From Sphingobacterium cellulitidis (GTDB taxonomy: Bacteria; Bacteroidota; Bacteroidia; Sphingobacteriales; Sphingobacteriaceae): 64,000 nt of DNA. Where the stretch lies: positions 186,001-250,000 of the forward strand of contig NOUX01000007.1 in assembly GCA_002245855.1 (NCBI GenBank), written 5' to 3'. The notes under the pieces were generated by a model. The model saw only the letters and a program-made list of their open reading frames with translations, did not search any database and was not told where the DNA came from. Position numbers and translations under genes: made by a program. Shown here piece after piece: positions 46,459-56,652 of this stretch. The stretch's first letter is position 1, and the number at the start of each line of letters is the position of its first letter.

Positions 46459-48768
46459 ATGCTATTAACAAACAATTTAGGCTACCCACGTGTGGGTGCA
46501 TTCCGTGAACTGAAGAAAGCTAATGAAGCTTACTGGGCAAAGAAAATCAGCGCGGAAGAATTATTGCAGGCTGGACTGAAAATCCGTGAAAGCAATTGGA
46601 AGACTCAAAAGGATGCTGGTATCGAATTGATCCCATCAAATGATTTTTCTTTTTATGACCAAGTCCTTGACTTATCATTAACTGTTGGAGCAATTCCTGC
46701 TCGTTACAACTCCCTTTTAAACAAAATCGATCGCCAATATAACTTAGATTTATATTTCGCGATGGCACGTGGTTTCCAAGAAGATGGTGTTGATGTAACT
46801 GCTATGGAAATGACAAAGTGGTTTGATACCAACTACCACTATATCGTTCCTGAATTCGTAAAAGATCAAGAATTCAAACTTACTTCAGAGAAATTCTTAA
46901 GTGAATACAATGAAGCAAAACAATCAGGCATTGAAACAAAACCTGTTCTGATTGGTCCAATTTCTTACTTATTATTAGGTAAAGAAAAAGAAGCTGGTTT
47001 TAACCGCATCGATCTTATCGACAAATTACTTCCTGTATACGAAGAGATCCTTGGAAAACTTGCTGATGCTGGCGCACAATATGTACAAATCGATGAGCCT
47101 TTCTTGGCATTAGATATCGATGATGCTACAAAAGCACTTTACGGAAAAGTATTCGAAAAGTTAGCTGCAGCTGCTAAAGGCATCAAATTAATCGTTGCTA
47201 CTTACTTCGAGGCATTAGGAAACAACGAAGATATCGCTGTAAACCTTCCTGTGCATGCGTTACACCTTGACTTAGTTCGTGGTGAAAACCAACTTGACAC
47301 TATATTATCCAAAGTTCCTGCATCATTAACTCTTTCATTAGGAGTTGTTGAAGGCCGTAACATTTGGAAAAATGACTATGAAAACTCATTGAAAAAAATC
47401 AAACAAGCCGTTGATGCTTTAGGAAAAGACCGTGTTTGGGTTGCTCCTTCTTCATCATTATTGCATGTTCCATTTGATTTAGACAATGAAAACAATGAAG
47501 AATCTTTACCTGCTGAAGTGAAAAACTGGTTAGCATTCGCTAAACAAAAATTAGCTGAAGTAAAAGACTTAGCAGTATTAGCTGAGGGTGAAGTAGATGC
47601 GGAAACTCAAAAACGTTTTGAAGCAAACAAAGATGCTGCTGAAAGCCGTCGTACTTCTCCATTGATCCACAAACCAGAAGTAAAAAACAGAGTTAGCAAC
47701 ATCACTGATGAAGATGCTAAACGTACTTCTACTTTCAATGCTCGTAAAGAAGCTCAACAAGCTAAATTCAACCTTCCTGGATTTGCAACTACAACAATCG
47801 GTTCATTCCCACAAACGAAAGATGTTCGTAAATGGAGAGCTGACTTGAAAAAAGGTGCTATTTCTCAAGAGGAATACGATAAAGAAATCGCTGCTGAAAC
47901 TGAAAGAACTATTCGTTTACAAGAAGATCTAGACATCGATGTATTAGTACATGGTGAGTTCGAACGTAATGACATGGTTGAGTATTTCGGTGAGCAATTA
48001 GCTGGATACGCATTCACGCAAAATGGATGGGTTCAATCATACGGTTCTCGTTGTGTAAAACCTCCAATTATTTTTGGTGATGTTTACCGTCCTGAAGACA
48101 TGACTGTTCGTTGGTCTGCATATGCGCAATCATTGACTAACCGTCCTGTAAAAGGAATGTTGACAGGTCCAGTTACGATTTTACAATGGTCATTCGTACG
48201 TAACGACCAACCTCGTTCAACAACAACTTACCAAATTGCATTAGCAATCTTGGATGAAGTTCAAGCATTGGAAAAAGCAGGTATCAAAATCATCCAAATT
48301 GATGAGCCGGCAATTCGTGAGGGTCTTCCATTACGTAAAGCTGATCAGCAAGAATACTTGGATTGGGCAGTTCGTGCATTCCGTGTTTCTTCTTCAAATG
48401 TTGATGATGATACGCAGATCCACACACACATGTGTTACTCTGAATTCAACGATATTATCCAAGATATCGCAGCAATGGATGCCGATGTAATTACCATTGA
48501 GACTTCACGTTCTCAAATGGAATTATTAGATGCATTTGCTGACTTTAAATATCCTAACGATATCGGTCCTGGGGTATATGATATCCACTCTCCTCGTGTT
48601 CCTAGCACAGAAGAAATGGTTAACTTATTACGTAAAGCTAAAGCTGTAGTTCCTGCAGAGCAATTATGGGTAAACCCTGACTGTGGTTTGAAAACTCGTG
48701 CTTGGCCAGAAACTAAAGCAGCATTAGAATCAATGGTAGAAGCTGCCAAAATTTTAAGAGCTGAATAA
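46459..48768 (+). CDS. metE: Cobalamin-independent methionine synthase
   Basis: The 769-residue enzyme transfers a methyl group from 5-methyltetrahydropteroyl-triglutamate to homocysteine. The N-terminal domain (LTNNLGYPRVGAFRELKKA) and the C-terminal catalytic domain (GSFPQTKDVRKWR, IDEPAIREGLPLR) are complete. Zinc ligands are in HTHMCYSEF and NPDCGLKTR. I chose the ATG at 46459; the frame extends 10 codons upstream to a TTG without conservation. Expression is under the SAM-I riboswitch. Confidence 0.96.
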   Translation: MLLTNNLGYPRVGAFRELKKANEAYWAKKISAEELLQAGLKIRESNWKTQKDAGIELIPSNDFSFYDQVLDLSLTVGAIPARYNSLLNKIDRQYNLDLYFAMARGFQEDGVDVTAMEMTKWFDTNYHYIVPEFVKDQEFKLTSEKFLSEYNEAKQSGIETKPVLIGPISYLLLGKEKEAGFNRIDLIDKLLPVYEEILGKLADAGAQYVQIDEPFLALDIDDATKALYGKVFEKLAAAAKGIKLIVATYFEALGNNEDIAVNLPVHALHLDLVRGENQLDTILSKVPASLTLSLGVVEGRNIWKNDYENSLKKIKQAVDALGKDRVWVAPSSSLLHVPFDLDNENNEESLPAEVKNWLAFAKQKLAEVKDLAVLAEGEVDAETQKRFEANKDAAESRRTSPLIHKPEVKNRVSNITDEDAKRTSTFNARKEAQQAKFNLPGFATTTIGSFPQTKDVRKWRADLKKGAISQEEYDKEIAAETERTIRLQEDLDIDVLVHGEFERNDMVEYFGEQLAGYAFTQNGWVQSYGSRCVKPPIIFGDVYRPEDMTVRWSAYAQSLTNRPVKGMLTGPVTILQWSFVRNDQPRSTTTYQIALAILDEVQALEKAGIKIIQIDEPAIREGLPLRKADQQEYLDWAVRAFRVSSSNVDDDTQIHTHMCYSEFNDIIQDIAAMDADVITIETSRSQMELLDAFADFKYPNDIGPGVYDIHSPRVPSTEEMVNLLRKAKAVVPAEQLWVNPDCGLKTRAWPETKAALESMVEAAKILRAE

Positions 48769-48789
48769 GTATTATAAAATATAAACTAC

Positions 48790-48820
48790 GAAGGCCGAGC
48801 TAAATTAGCTCGGCCTTCTC
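48790..48820 (+). terminator. Terminator of metE
   Basis: GAAGGCCGAGCTAA (48790-48803) and TTAGCTCGGCCTTC (48805-48818) form a long GC-rich stem, followed by TCATTTT. It is 21 bases beyond the metE stop. Confidence 0.85.
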
Positions 48821-48935
48821 ATTTTATCGAATCAACTCTTTCCAAAAAAGGGATAAAATCTGCAAAAATCTTATCTGGAGTTAGGATAAACCAAACTTTT
48901 ATGACTTCTTATTGTTTAGTAAAATAAAAAGAACT

Positions 48936-49118
48936 ATGAACAGATATATTGGATTTTTAGCACTCGCATTGACAACATCACTTTTTAGTAGTTGTTCATT
49001 GATAGAAGGGATTTTTAAAGCCGGAATGTGGTGGGGAATTATATTAGTTGTAGGGGCAGTCGTTTTGGTGATTTGGTTAATTTCAAAACTATTCGGAGGA
49101 CGTGGAGGAACAAATTAA
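48936..49118 (+). CDS. Small lipoprotein with one membrane helix
   Basis: The 60-residue protein begins MNRYIGFLALALTTSLFSSC, a lipoprotein signal with Cys20, followed by a second hydrophobic stretch (WWGIILVVGAVVLVIWLISK) and a basic, Gly-rich tail. Similar short Bacteroidota proteins are sometimes mislabelled as phosphatidate cytidylyltransferase; they are far too short to be that enzyme. I chose the ATG at 48936 over an upstream start at 48912. Function is unknown. Confidence 0.65.
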   Translation: MNRYIGFLALALTTSLFSSCSLIEGIFKAGMWWGIILVVGAVVLVIWLISKLFGGRGGTN

Positions 49119-49183
49119 TCCTTAACTTAAATTTCATTATCAATTAATGCGAATATCAGTAACTTCCCATCAAAATTACTAGG

Positions 49184-49708
49184 ATGACCAAGTTCATTTT
49201 GATATTACTGATATTCGTTAGTACCCACATTGCTTTTGCCCAAGAAGGGTATCCAAAGCCAACCGACAAAACTGGCCTTTTATTCTACATTCAGCATAAT
49301 CGCGGAAAAAACACCTTTATCTATGCATTAAACCGTTTGGAGAACAATAAACTGGATGAGGATAATCCTATTAAAGTTTACCGCCAAATATTTGATAAGA
49401 ATGGGGAAATCAAGCCTCTATCGGTTATTCAAAAGAACTTTGCCTATGGTATTGAATCAATTCCTGTCAACAAGAATCGATATGAGGCATCCATAGTATC
49501 CCTACCTAGTCAAAAATTTTATCTCAATATTCCCAGTAAGGGCAATCCTTATGTGGAAACCACGGTTAATGGGGTTCAACTTAAAGTCAATCGAATCTTC
49601 ATCCAACAAAGGGACGGGACTTCAGGCTTGAATACGAAGGTAGATTACATTCTTTTTTATGGCACATCGAAAAACGGTGCGGTTGTTCAAAAGCTGCTCA
49701 TCGATTAA
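49184..49708 (+). CDS. Secreted DUF4833-type protein
   Basis: The 174-residue protein has a signal peptide (1-19, ending AFAQ) and conserved-looking stretches GLLFYIQHNRGKNTFIYALN, PIKVYRQIFDKNGEIKPLS and NFAYGIE. These match my recollection of DUF4833, a Bacteroidota family of unknown function. No catalytic motif is evident. Confidence 0.7.
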   Translation: MTKFILILLIFVSTHIAFAQEGYPKPTDKTGLLFYIQHNRGKNTFIYALNRLENNKLDEDNPIKVYRQIFDKNGEIKPLSVIQKNFAYGIESIPVNKNRYEASIVSLPSQKFYLNIPSKGNPYVETTVNGVQLKVNRIFIQQRDGTSGLNTKVDYILFYGTSKNGAVVQKLLID

Positions 49709-49820
49709 TAACTAAAATTTTACTTTTCTAAGCGATAATTCCTTCAAAGGCATATAGCACAGGATGGGTTTTTCATTTTTTTAACCGTACTTTCGCCAAC
49801 ACAACCTAAATCTTAAAAAA

Positions 49821-50984
49821 ATGAGTGTTAAGATAAAATATCCTTATAAATCAGGCTATCCATCAGTCGCAGATTTAAAACGCAAAGCAAAATGGCGAAT
49901 TCCGAAGTTTGCTTTTGATTATCTGGAAGGTGGATGTAATGAAGAACTCAATTTGGCTAGAAACGAAAGTGATTTTGATGACATTCTTCTAAAACCTCAA
50001 TACCTCCACGTTTCTGGAGAAATAGACATGTCTGTTGAACTTTTTGGAAAGCGATATTCTGCACCGTTTGGGATTTCACCAATCGGATTGCAAGGATTAA
50101 TGTGGCCAAATGCACCAGAGATATTAGCTAAATCAGCTGCGAAAAACAATGTTCCTTATATCTTAAGTACAGTTTCGACCAGTAGTATTGAACGGATTGC
50201 TGAAGTTTCTGAAGGCGAAGCCTGGTTTCAATTGTATCACCCTACGGAAGACCGTCTGCGTGATGATATATTAAATCGATTAAAAGCTGTGGAATGCCCA
50301 GTATTGGTTGTCCTAGTGGATGTTCCATCCTTTGGACTACGTTATCGGGAAATCAAGAGTGGTCTTTCCATGCCGCCAAAGATGAATATCAGCAACATCC
50401 TACAGGCACTGGTATGTCCAGAATGGGGAATAAAAACATTGCAACATGGTATTCCTAATTTTGCAACCTTGAAGCCATATATGGAAAAAGGACTTGATCT
50501 TTCCCAACTAGGTCAATTTATGAATAAGACTTTCACCGGAAAAGTGAATATCCAAAAGGTAAAGGCCATCCGTGATATTTGGAAAGGACCTTTAGTTTTG
50601 AAAGGAATCACTACTCAGGAGGATATGGAAGCCGCAATATCCATTGGTGTCGATGGGATTATTGTTTCGAATCATGGCGGTAGACAGATTGATGCTGGCG
50701 AGTCATCCATTCATTCTTTGATTCGTTTGACTCAGAACAGCAGTTATGCTAGTAAATTAAAAATTATGTTGGATGGTGGTATTCGCTCAGGAGTTGATCT
50801 AGGAAGAGCCTACGCAGTTGGATCTGATTTTAACTTTATGGGTAGACCTTTTATGTATGGAGTGGGTGCATTAGGTGATGAAGGTGCTGATCATACCATT
50901 AATATGTTCAAAGCCCAATTATATCAAGTGATGCAACAACTAAGTATTGAAAACATCCATCAATTTCCTTCGAGGTTATTGTAA
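49821..50984 (+). CDS. FMN-dependent alpha-hydroxy-acid oxidising enzyme
   Basis: The 387-residue TIM-barrel enzyme belongs to the lactate dehydrogenase (LldD), glycolate oxidase and mandelate dehydrogenase family. It shows DYLEGGCNEE, FGISPIGLQGLMWP, QLYHP, the catalytic lysine in LVLKGI, the catalytic His in VSNHGGRQID, and the FMN phosphate site DGGIRSG with GRPFMYG. The usual GGRQLDG loop reads GGRQIDA here. L-lactate is the most likely substrate, but 2-hydroxy acids in general are possible. No membrane-binding segment is obvious. It stands alone with its own terminator. Confidence 0.88.
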   Translation: MSVKIKYPYKSGYPSVADLKRKAKWRIPKFAFDYLEGGCNEELNLARNESDFDDILLKPQYLHVSGEIDMSVELFGKRYSAPFGISPIGLQGLMWPNAPEILAKSAAKNNVPYILSTVSTSSIERIAEVSEGEAWFQLYHPTEDRLRDDILNRLKAVECPVLVVLVDVPSFGLRYREIKSGLSMPPKMNISNILQALVCPEWGIKTLQHGIPNFATLKPYMEKGLDLSQLGQFMNKTFTGKVNIQKVKAIRDIWKGPLVLKGITTQEDMEAAISIGVDGIIVSNHGGRQIDAGESSIHSLIRLTQNSSYASKLKIMLDGGIRSGVDLGRAYAVGSDFNFMGRPFMYGVGALGDEGADHTINMFKAQLYQVMQQLSIENIHQFPSRLL

Positions 50985-51002
50985 TTCGATAAGTTATTAG
51001 AA

Positions 51003-51038
51003 ATGAGGATTAAAGAGGTTTTTAATCCTCATTTTTTT
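51003..51038 (+). terminator. Terminator of the FMN oxidase gene
   Basis: ATGAGGATTAAA (51003-51014) and TTTAATCCTCAT (51021-51032) form a 12-bp stem with a 6-base loop, followed by a T-run. Confidence 0.88.
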
Positions 51039-51135
51039 ATGTAATATTTTCATCGATGTCAATTTATTCTTGTAAATTGTTCCGAAATTCAGGAATTGAC
51101 CTATTCTTAAATTTTGCTGTATCAACCTAATCATC

Positions 51136-53154
51136 ATGTTATTCAAAAACCTAAATCAATTATGGCTCATTTGCCTATTTATCTTATCAAACCTTACTCT
51201 ACACGCCCAAATCGCTGTAAAACTAAATGAACATCAGGAATTCAAATATGACTTGAAAAAAGGAAGTTTCTCCTTGTTTGAAGACAAACGTCCTGTTTTT
51301 GAGAACGCCATATCTGCTTATCAATTAAAGGGTGTCGATCAGCTATCCATTACATCCAAGAACGGAAGGGCACTAAAACAAAAATTCAAAGATTCTGCTG
51401 GAATAGGAATATGTTATTCCATCGAACATCCTGCAATAAATGGGACGAAGGCAATTCAAAACTTTTATTTTTATGAAGGCAGTTCCTTCATCGTCATGGA
51501 AGTGGTTTTAAAAGGCCGAAATATCAGCTCTAATTCAATTACTCCATTCCTCTTAAGCAATGGGTCATTTCTATCAAATAAAAGCCTTAGCTCTGTTTTT
51601 GTGCCTTTTGATAATGATACATTCATTTCTTATGAGCAGAAAGACCTTGATAGTAACCTTTATCAGAGTTCTGAGGTCGGAATATTATATGACAAACAAG
51701 ATCAATCTGGATTTATCCTCGCTTCCATCGATCAATCAAACTGGAAGTCTGGTATCCTGGCCAAACAAGAGAATAAACAGACTGACCTTTCGTTAAAAAA
51801 TGGATATACCAATGTGGGCATTACACGCGATTCTATGGAGCATGGTTATCTGTCGGGAAATGAAATCCGCTCATCCAAGGTATTAATCTCCTATCATAAA
51901 AATTGGCAAGAAGGTTTGGAGGAATACGCGAAGTTCCAAAGAAAGCTGAATCAACCCCATTTGAAAGCTTGGAATCAGGGAACTCCAGTGGGTTGGAATA
52001 GTTGGGGCGTCATTCAAACAAAATTATCCTGGGAAAATGCGACAAAAACAGTTGATTATTTCAAGAATAACATTCCAGAATTTAGAAACGAAAATGGCAA
52101 GGCTTATATTGATTTGGATTCTTTTTGGGACAATATGGTTCCAGGAGGTATGTCTGGTGATTACAGCAAGTTGAAAGAATTTGTAGCTTACTGTAAGGCG
52201 GCTGGATTAGAACCAGGGGTATATTGGGCGCCTTTTACTGATTGGGGGCATGGATCAGGTCCTGATCGTAAGGCAGAAGGTTCAGATTATACTTTTGGGG
52301 AGATGTGGACTAAAACCGCAGCCGGCTATCATGATTTAGATGGTGGGCGTGCATTGGACCCTACTCACCCGGGTACTCAGGCAAGGATGAAGTTTATTCT
52401 TGGAAAACTGAAAGAATGTGGATTCAAGATGATAAAAATTGATTTCCTTTCGCATGGAGCAATTGAATCTAGTAAGTTCTACAATCCAAATGTTAAAACC
52501 GGCATGCAAGCTTATGCTGTTGGCATGAAACTTCTCAATGATATCTTGGATAACCAAATGCTAATTTATGCGGCTATCTCCCCTTCCATCGCGACTTACA
52601 AATACAGCCATATGCGTAGAATTGCTTGTGATGCTTGGAAAACAATTGACCAAACAGCATACACTTTAAACTCAGTAACCTTTGGCTGGTGGCAAACTTA
52701 TCTATACGATTACATCGACGCCGATCATTTGGTCTTTATTGGAGAATCCCACCCTACCAATTTGGCTAGGTTTTTATCTGGTGTGGTTGCTGGACCAATC
52801 ATTTTAGGTGATGATTTTTCCATAAAAGAAGAATGGCACACTGAAATGGAACCAATCCTTCAAAACAAGGAGATATTAAAAGTTATTAAAAATGGGAAAA
52901 GCTTTCGCCCATTGCCGATTATGAAGGATAATAAGACCAGCAATGTGTATTTCAAGCAAGATGGGGATAACAGTTATTTGATAAGCTTTAATTTTAAAGA
53001 GGAGCCTAGCAGCTTTCAAATAGACCCTAAGAACTTAGAATTGAAAAGGTTTAGTAAAATGACCGATATGCTGAATAATCAAGAAAGTAATGTGGAAACA
53101 ACTATCAATATAGAATTTGAAGGCATAGGCGCGAAAATATTCAAATTGGATTAA
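51136..53154 (+). CDS. Secreted clan GH-D glycosidase, alpha-galactosidase-like
   Basis: The 672-residue protein has a signal peptide (1-25, ending LHAQ), a beta-rich N-terminal domain (26-270) and a (beta/alpha)8 barrel starting at GWNSWG (from Gly286). The nucleophile is probably Asp436 in MIKIDFLSHG and the acid/base Asp499 in RIACDAW, by analogy with GH27/GH36 motifs. A C-terminal beta domain follows. Substrate could be an alpha-galactoside or alpha-N-acetylgalactosaminide; the insertion-rich barrel does not match any single enzyme I know. It is a lone gene with no SusC/SusD pair nearby. Confidence 0.82.
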   Translation: MLFKNLNQLWLICLFILSNLTLHAQIAVKLNEHQEFKYDLKKGSFSLFEDKRPVFENAISAYQLKGVDQLSITSKNGRALKQKFKDSAGIGICYSIEHPAINGTKAIQNFYFYEGSSFIVMEVVLKGRNISSNSITPFLLSNGSFLSNKSLSSVFVPFDNDTFISYEQKDLDSNLYQSSEVGILYDKQDQSGFILASIDQSNWKSGILAKQENKQTDLSLKNGYTNVGITRDSMEHGYLSGNEIRSSKVLISYHKNWQEGLEEYAKFQRKLNQPHLKAWNQGTPVGWNSWGVIQTKLSWENATKTVDYFKNNIPEFRNENGKAYIDLDSFWDNMVPGGMSGDYSKLKEFVAYCKAAGLEPGVYWAPFTDWGHGSGPDRKAEGSDYTFGEMWTKTAAGYHDLDGGRALDPTHPGTQARMKFILGKLKECGFKMIKIDFLSHGAIESSKFYNPNVKTGMQAYAVGMKLLNDILDNQMLIYAAISPSIATYKYSHMRRIACDAWKTIDQTAYTLNSVTFGWWQTYLYDYIDADHLVFIGESHPTNLARFLSGVVAGPIILGDDFSIKEEWHTEMEPILQNKEILKVIKNGKSFRPLPIMKDNKTSNVYFKQDGDNSYLISFNFKEEPSSFQIDPKNLELKRFSKMTDMLNNQESNVETTINIEFEGIGAKIFKLD

Positions 53155-53280
53155 TATTGGCCTTTAGACTCGTAGTGAAAGAGTATTAAATGTTGCGAAT
53201 ATGACTAATTGCCTAATCAATTTCATACTGGAGGATTTTGTATTTAGACCTACAAAAATCCCCCAGATTTAAATATATGC

Positions 53281-55314
53281 TTATTTTCCTCCGAATTTCT
53301 CTTCAAATGCTTTCTCTAAGGAGAACATTTCGTCACGCAATTTAGCAGCTTCCAAGAATTCCATTTCCTTAGCAGCTTTTTCCATGCGTTTTCTAACAGT
53401 CTCAATGGCTTTCTTCATTTCCTTCTCACTCATGTATTCGATTAAAGGATCAGCGGCTACAGATGCACCGGCCTCTGGTTCAATATAAGCCTTAGGTTCA
53501 CCTTTGAAGTCAGCAACAGAGGTTTGTTCCAAAATCTCTTCTTTCGTTTTGCCTACGGTTCTTGGTGTAATACCATGTTCCAAATTATACGCAATTTGCT
53601 TATCTCTTCTTCGATTGGTTTCTTCGATGGTCACCCGCATACTATCTGTCATCTTATCGGCATACATGATCACCCGGCCTTTATCATTTCTTGCCGCACG
53701 ACCGATGGTCTGGATCAAGGATCTCTCAGAGCGTAAGAATCCCTCCTTATCAGCGTCCAAGATAGCTACCAAAGTGACCTCTGGTAAATCCAATCCTTCC
53801 CTCAACAAGTTCACCCCTACCAAGACATCAAACTCCCCTAATCGCAAACCTCTAAGAATCTCCACCCGTTCTAAAGTTTTTACTTCTGAATGGATATATC
53901 TTACTTTAATATTCAGTCGGGTCATATATTTCGTTAGCTCTTCAGCCATACGTTTGGTTAATGTTGTCGCCAGGATTCTTCCTCCTTCTTTAATGGTTTT
54001 ATCCACTTCTTCAAGGAAGTCATCCACCTGATTGATAGCTGGCTTAACTTCTACCACAGGATCCAATAAGCCTGTCGGACGAATAACCTGCTCAACAACA
54101 ACACCTTCAGTTTGTTGCAATTCATAATCTCCAGGTGTTGCAGATACATAAATAGTTTGATTAGTCAGCGATTCAAACTCTGGGAAATTCAAAGGCCTAT
54201 TATCCAATGCGGCAGGCAATCGGAAACCGTGTTCTACCAAGGAGATCTTTCTAGAACGGTCACCACCATACATCGCACGCAATTGTGGAATGGTCACGTG
54301 ACTTTCATCGATAACCAACAGATAATCTTCTGGAAAGTAATCTAACAAACAGAAGGGACGCATTCCTGGATCTCGACCATCAAAGAATCTGGAGTAATTC
54401 TCAATTCCTGAACAATATCCCAATTCACGCATCATCTCCAGATCATAGTTTACCCTTTCTTCCAGGCGCTTTGCTTCCAACATCTTGCCTTCATCCTCCA
54501 ATTGCACCTTTCTGGCCATTAATTCATCCTGAATAGACCAAATCGATTGAGTAAACTTATCTTTCGGTGTAACGAATAGATTGGCAGGAAATAAAGCAAG
54601 GGTTTCATGCTTTTCTAGGGTCCTTCCAGATACAGGATCAATCTCACTCAATTCATCAATTTCATCTCCAAAGAAAGAAACCCGATAAGCAACATCCAAA
54701 TATGCAGGATAAACATCAATGGTATCCCCTTTCACCCGGAAAGTACCACGCTTAAATTCAGCGGTGGTTCGTGCATATAAAATCTCAACAAGCTTATGTA
54801 AAAAAGCATTCCTACTGATGGTAGTCCCTACTCCAAAACGAAAAATAGATCTAGAAAAATCTTCTGGATTTCCCATTCCATAAATACAGGATACTGAAGA
54901 AACAACAATTACATCCCTTCTACCCGACATCAATGAAGAGGTAGTTGCCAGACGCAACTTTTCAATTTCTTCGTTGATGGCCAAATCCTTCTCGATATAA
55001 GTATTGGTATGAGCGATAAAAGCTTCGGGTTGGTAGTAATCGTAATAGGATACAAAATAATTCACCGCATTATTTGGGAAAAACTGTTTGAATTCTCCAT
55101 ATAATTGGGCAGCCAAGGTTTTATTATGACTTAGAATAAGCGTAGGTTTTTGCGTTTCCTGAATAACATTCGCAACGGTAAATGTCTTTCCGGACCCTGT
55201 TACCCCTAATAAAGTTTGATAGGTTTCACCTTGATCAACGCCGGCTACCAATTGTTCGATTGCTCCCGGTTGATCACCTGTGGGTTTATATTCTGATGTT
55301 AACTGAAATTTCAT
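53281..55314 (-). CDS. uvrB: Excinuclease ABC subunit B
   Basis: The 677-residue nucleotide-excision-repair helicase-like protein has Walker A (GVTGSGKT, about 39-46), the DNA-clamping beta-hairpin YYDYYQPEAF, Walker B-type DESH, helicase motifs (SATPGDYEL, QTIGRAARN) and a C-terminal UVR motif (AAKEMEFLEAAKLRDEMF). Its length is normal. It is divergent from upp. Damage-inducible control is possible but no SOS box is seen. Confidence 0.97.
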   Translation of the reverse strand: MKFQLTSEYKPTGDQPGAIEQLVAGVDQGETYQTLLGVTGSGKTFTVANVIQETQKPTLILSHNKTLAAQLYGEFKQFFPNNAVNYFVSYYDYYQPEAFIAHTNTYIEKDLAINEEIEKLRLATTSSLMSGRRDVIVVSSVSCIYGMGNPEDFSRSIFRFGVGTTISRNAFLHKLVEILYARTTAEFKRGTFRVKGDTIDVYPAYLDVAYRVSFFGDEIDELSEIDPVSGRTLEKHETLALFPANLFVTPKDKFTQSIWSIQDELMARKVQLEDEGKMLEAKRLEERVNYDLEMMRELGYCSGIENYSRFFDGRDPGMRPFCLLDYFPEDYLLVIDESHVTIPQLRAMYGGDRSRKISLVEHGFRLPAALDNRPLNFPEFESLTNQTIYVSATPGDYELQQTEGVVVEQVIRPTGLLDPVVEVKPAINQVDDFLEEVDKTIKEGGRILATTLTKRMAEELTKYMTRLNIKVRYIHSEVKTLERVEILRGLRLGEFDVLVGVNLLREGLDLPEVTLVAILDADKEGFLRSERSLIQTIGRAARNDKGRVIMYADKMTDSMRVTIEETNRRRDKQIAYNLEHGITPRTVGKTKEEILEQTSVADFKGEPKAYIEPEAGASVAADPLIEYMSEKEMKKAIETVRKRMEKAAKEMEFLEAAKLRDEMFSLEKAFEEKFGGK

Positions 55315-55431
55315 AGATTGCCTTTCGTTAACCTAAGTTATCAAATTTTATTCCCTTTCTAGATATCTGAGCTACAAACAAAAGAATCCAAAAAATTATT
55401 ATTATTTTGGTAGTTAACAAGACTTTTTGTC

Positions 55432-56076
55432 ATGGTCACAATTCTAACGAAGCAAAACAGCATTGCAAACCATTTCTTAGCGGAACTAAGGGATGTTGGG
55501 GTTCAAACAGATAGAATGCGATTCAGGAGAAATCTGGAACGCCTGGGCGAGATTATGGCCTATGAAATATCTAAAACTTTCGAATATAAATATTCCGAGG
55601 TAGACACCCCTCTTGGTGTTGCCAACACGCATTTGATGAGCAATCAACCTGTTATTGCCACCATAATTCGTGCGGGCTTACCTTTTCATCAAGGCTTTTT
55701 GAATTATTTTGATTCAGCTGATAGCGCCTTTATTGCGGCATTCAGACATACCAAAAAGAGTGGGGAGTTTGAAATCCATAAGAAGTATCAAAACACGCCA
55801 AACTTAGATGGCAAAATCGTGATAATGGCTGATCCTATGTTAGCGACAGGACGTAGTTTGGTGCTTTGCTGCAAGGATTTATTGAGCGATTATGATATCA
55901 AGGAGTTGCATATTGCAACAGTGATAGCTTCCGAGGAAGGCTTGCAACATGTACGTGCATTTCTTCCTGAAGTACAAATTTGGGTCGGTGCTGTAGATAA
56001 TGAATTGACCAGTAAATCCTACATTGTTCCTGGCTTAGGTGATGCCGGAGACCTTGCATTTGGAAATAAAGAATAG
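55432..56076 (+). CDS. upp: Uracil phosphoribosyltransferase
   Basis: The 214-residue salvage enzyme makes UMP from uracil and PRPP. It has the PRPP-binding motif MADPMLATGRSL and the uracil-binding C-terminal YIVPGLGDAGDLAFG. The start is ATG at 55432. It is a stand-alone gene. Confidence 0.95.
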   Translation: MVTILTKQNSIANHFLAELRDVGVQTDRMRFRRNLERLGEIMAYEISKTFEYKYSEVDTPLGVANTHLMSNQPVIATIIRAGLPFHQGFLNYFDSADSAFIAAFRHTKKSGEFEIHKKYQNTPNLDGKIVIMADPMLATGRSLVLCCKDLLSDYDIKELHIATVIASEEGLQHVRAFLPEVQIWVGAVDNELTSKSYIVPGLGDAGDLAFGNKE

Positions 56077-56178
56077 GTTAAAAGAATAAAAAGAAACAAA
56101 TACTTAGCAATTACTTAATATATAACACAAAGATAATGAAACACATATCCGTAAATTTAATAAACAAATTTTCATACT

Positions 56179-56652
56179 ATGGAATGGCAAAAATACAACG
56201 GAGAGATAATAAAACTTCCTTTATGGTCTGCAGTTGAGGAGACCATCATCAAGGAGAAGAACGCAGGTAACAAACTTAAAGTCTACATTGGTACAGATTC
56301 TCAAGTAAAACGTGGAACTGTCGAGTTTGCAACCGTAGTGGTCTTCCTCAGGGAACACCGCGGTGGATTCATGTTTATCCATAAGGATAGAAAAAACCAC
56401 AACATGACCATCAAAGAAAGAATGCTTTTAGAAGTTCAGCATTCCATCGAAACAGCTTATGAACTTTGCCCCTTGTTAGATCAATATCAAATCGATCTAG
56501 AAGTCCATGCCGACATCAATACAAACCCTAATTTTCAATCCAATACTGCACTTAAGGAAGCCATGGGCTATATCCTAGGTATGGGTTTTATTTTTAAGGC
56601 TAAACCCGAATCTTTTGCTAGTACAAATTGCGCCAATAAACTGGTTCAATAA
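56179..56652 (+). CDS. YkuK-like ribonuclease-H-fold protein (DUF458)
   Basis: The 157-residue protein contains VYIGTDSQVKRGTVEFATVV (residues about 35-54), followed by RKNHNMTIKERMLLEVQ and LEVHADINTNPNFQSN. These are hallmarks of the YkuK/DUF458 family, predicted to have an RNase-H-like fold. The activity is not established. It lies after upp by 102 bases. The 229 bases downstream show no further feature. Confidence 0.82.
   Translation: MEWQKYNGEIIKLPLWSAVEETIIKEKNAGNKLKVYIGTDSQVKRGTVEFATVVVFLREHRGGFMFIHKDRKNHNMTIKERMLLEVQHSIETAYELCPLLDQYQIDLEVHADINTNPNFQSNTALKEAMGYILGMGFIFKAKPESFASTNCANKLVQ

Noticed and set aside
48936..49118. Annotation as phosphatidate cytidylyltransferase, a label sometimes given to such short proteins.
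   Set aside because: At 60 residues with a lipobox it lacks all catalytic motifs of that enzyme.
53504..54031. A 175-codon plus-strand frame opposite uvrB.
   Set aside because: It is antisense to conserved uvrB codons and has no recognisable sequence; it is a shadow frame.
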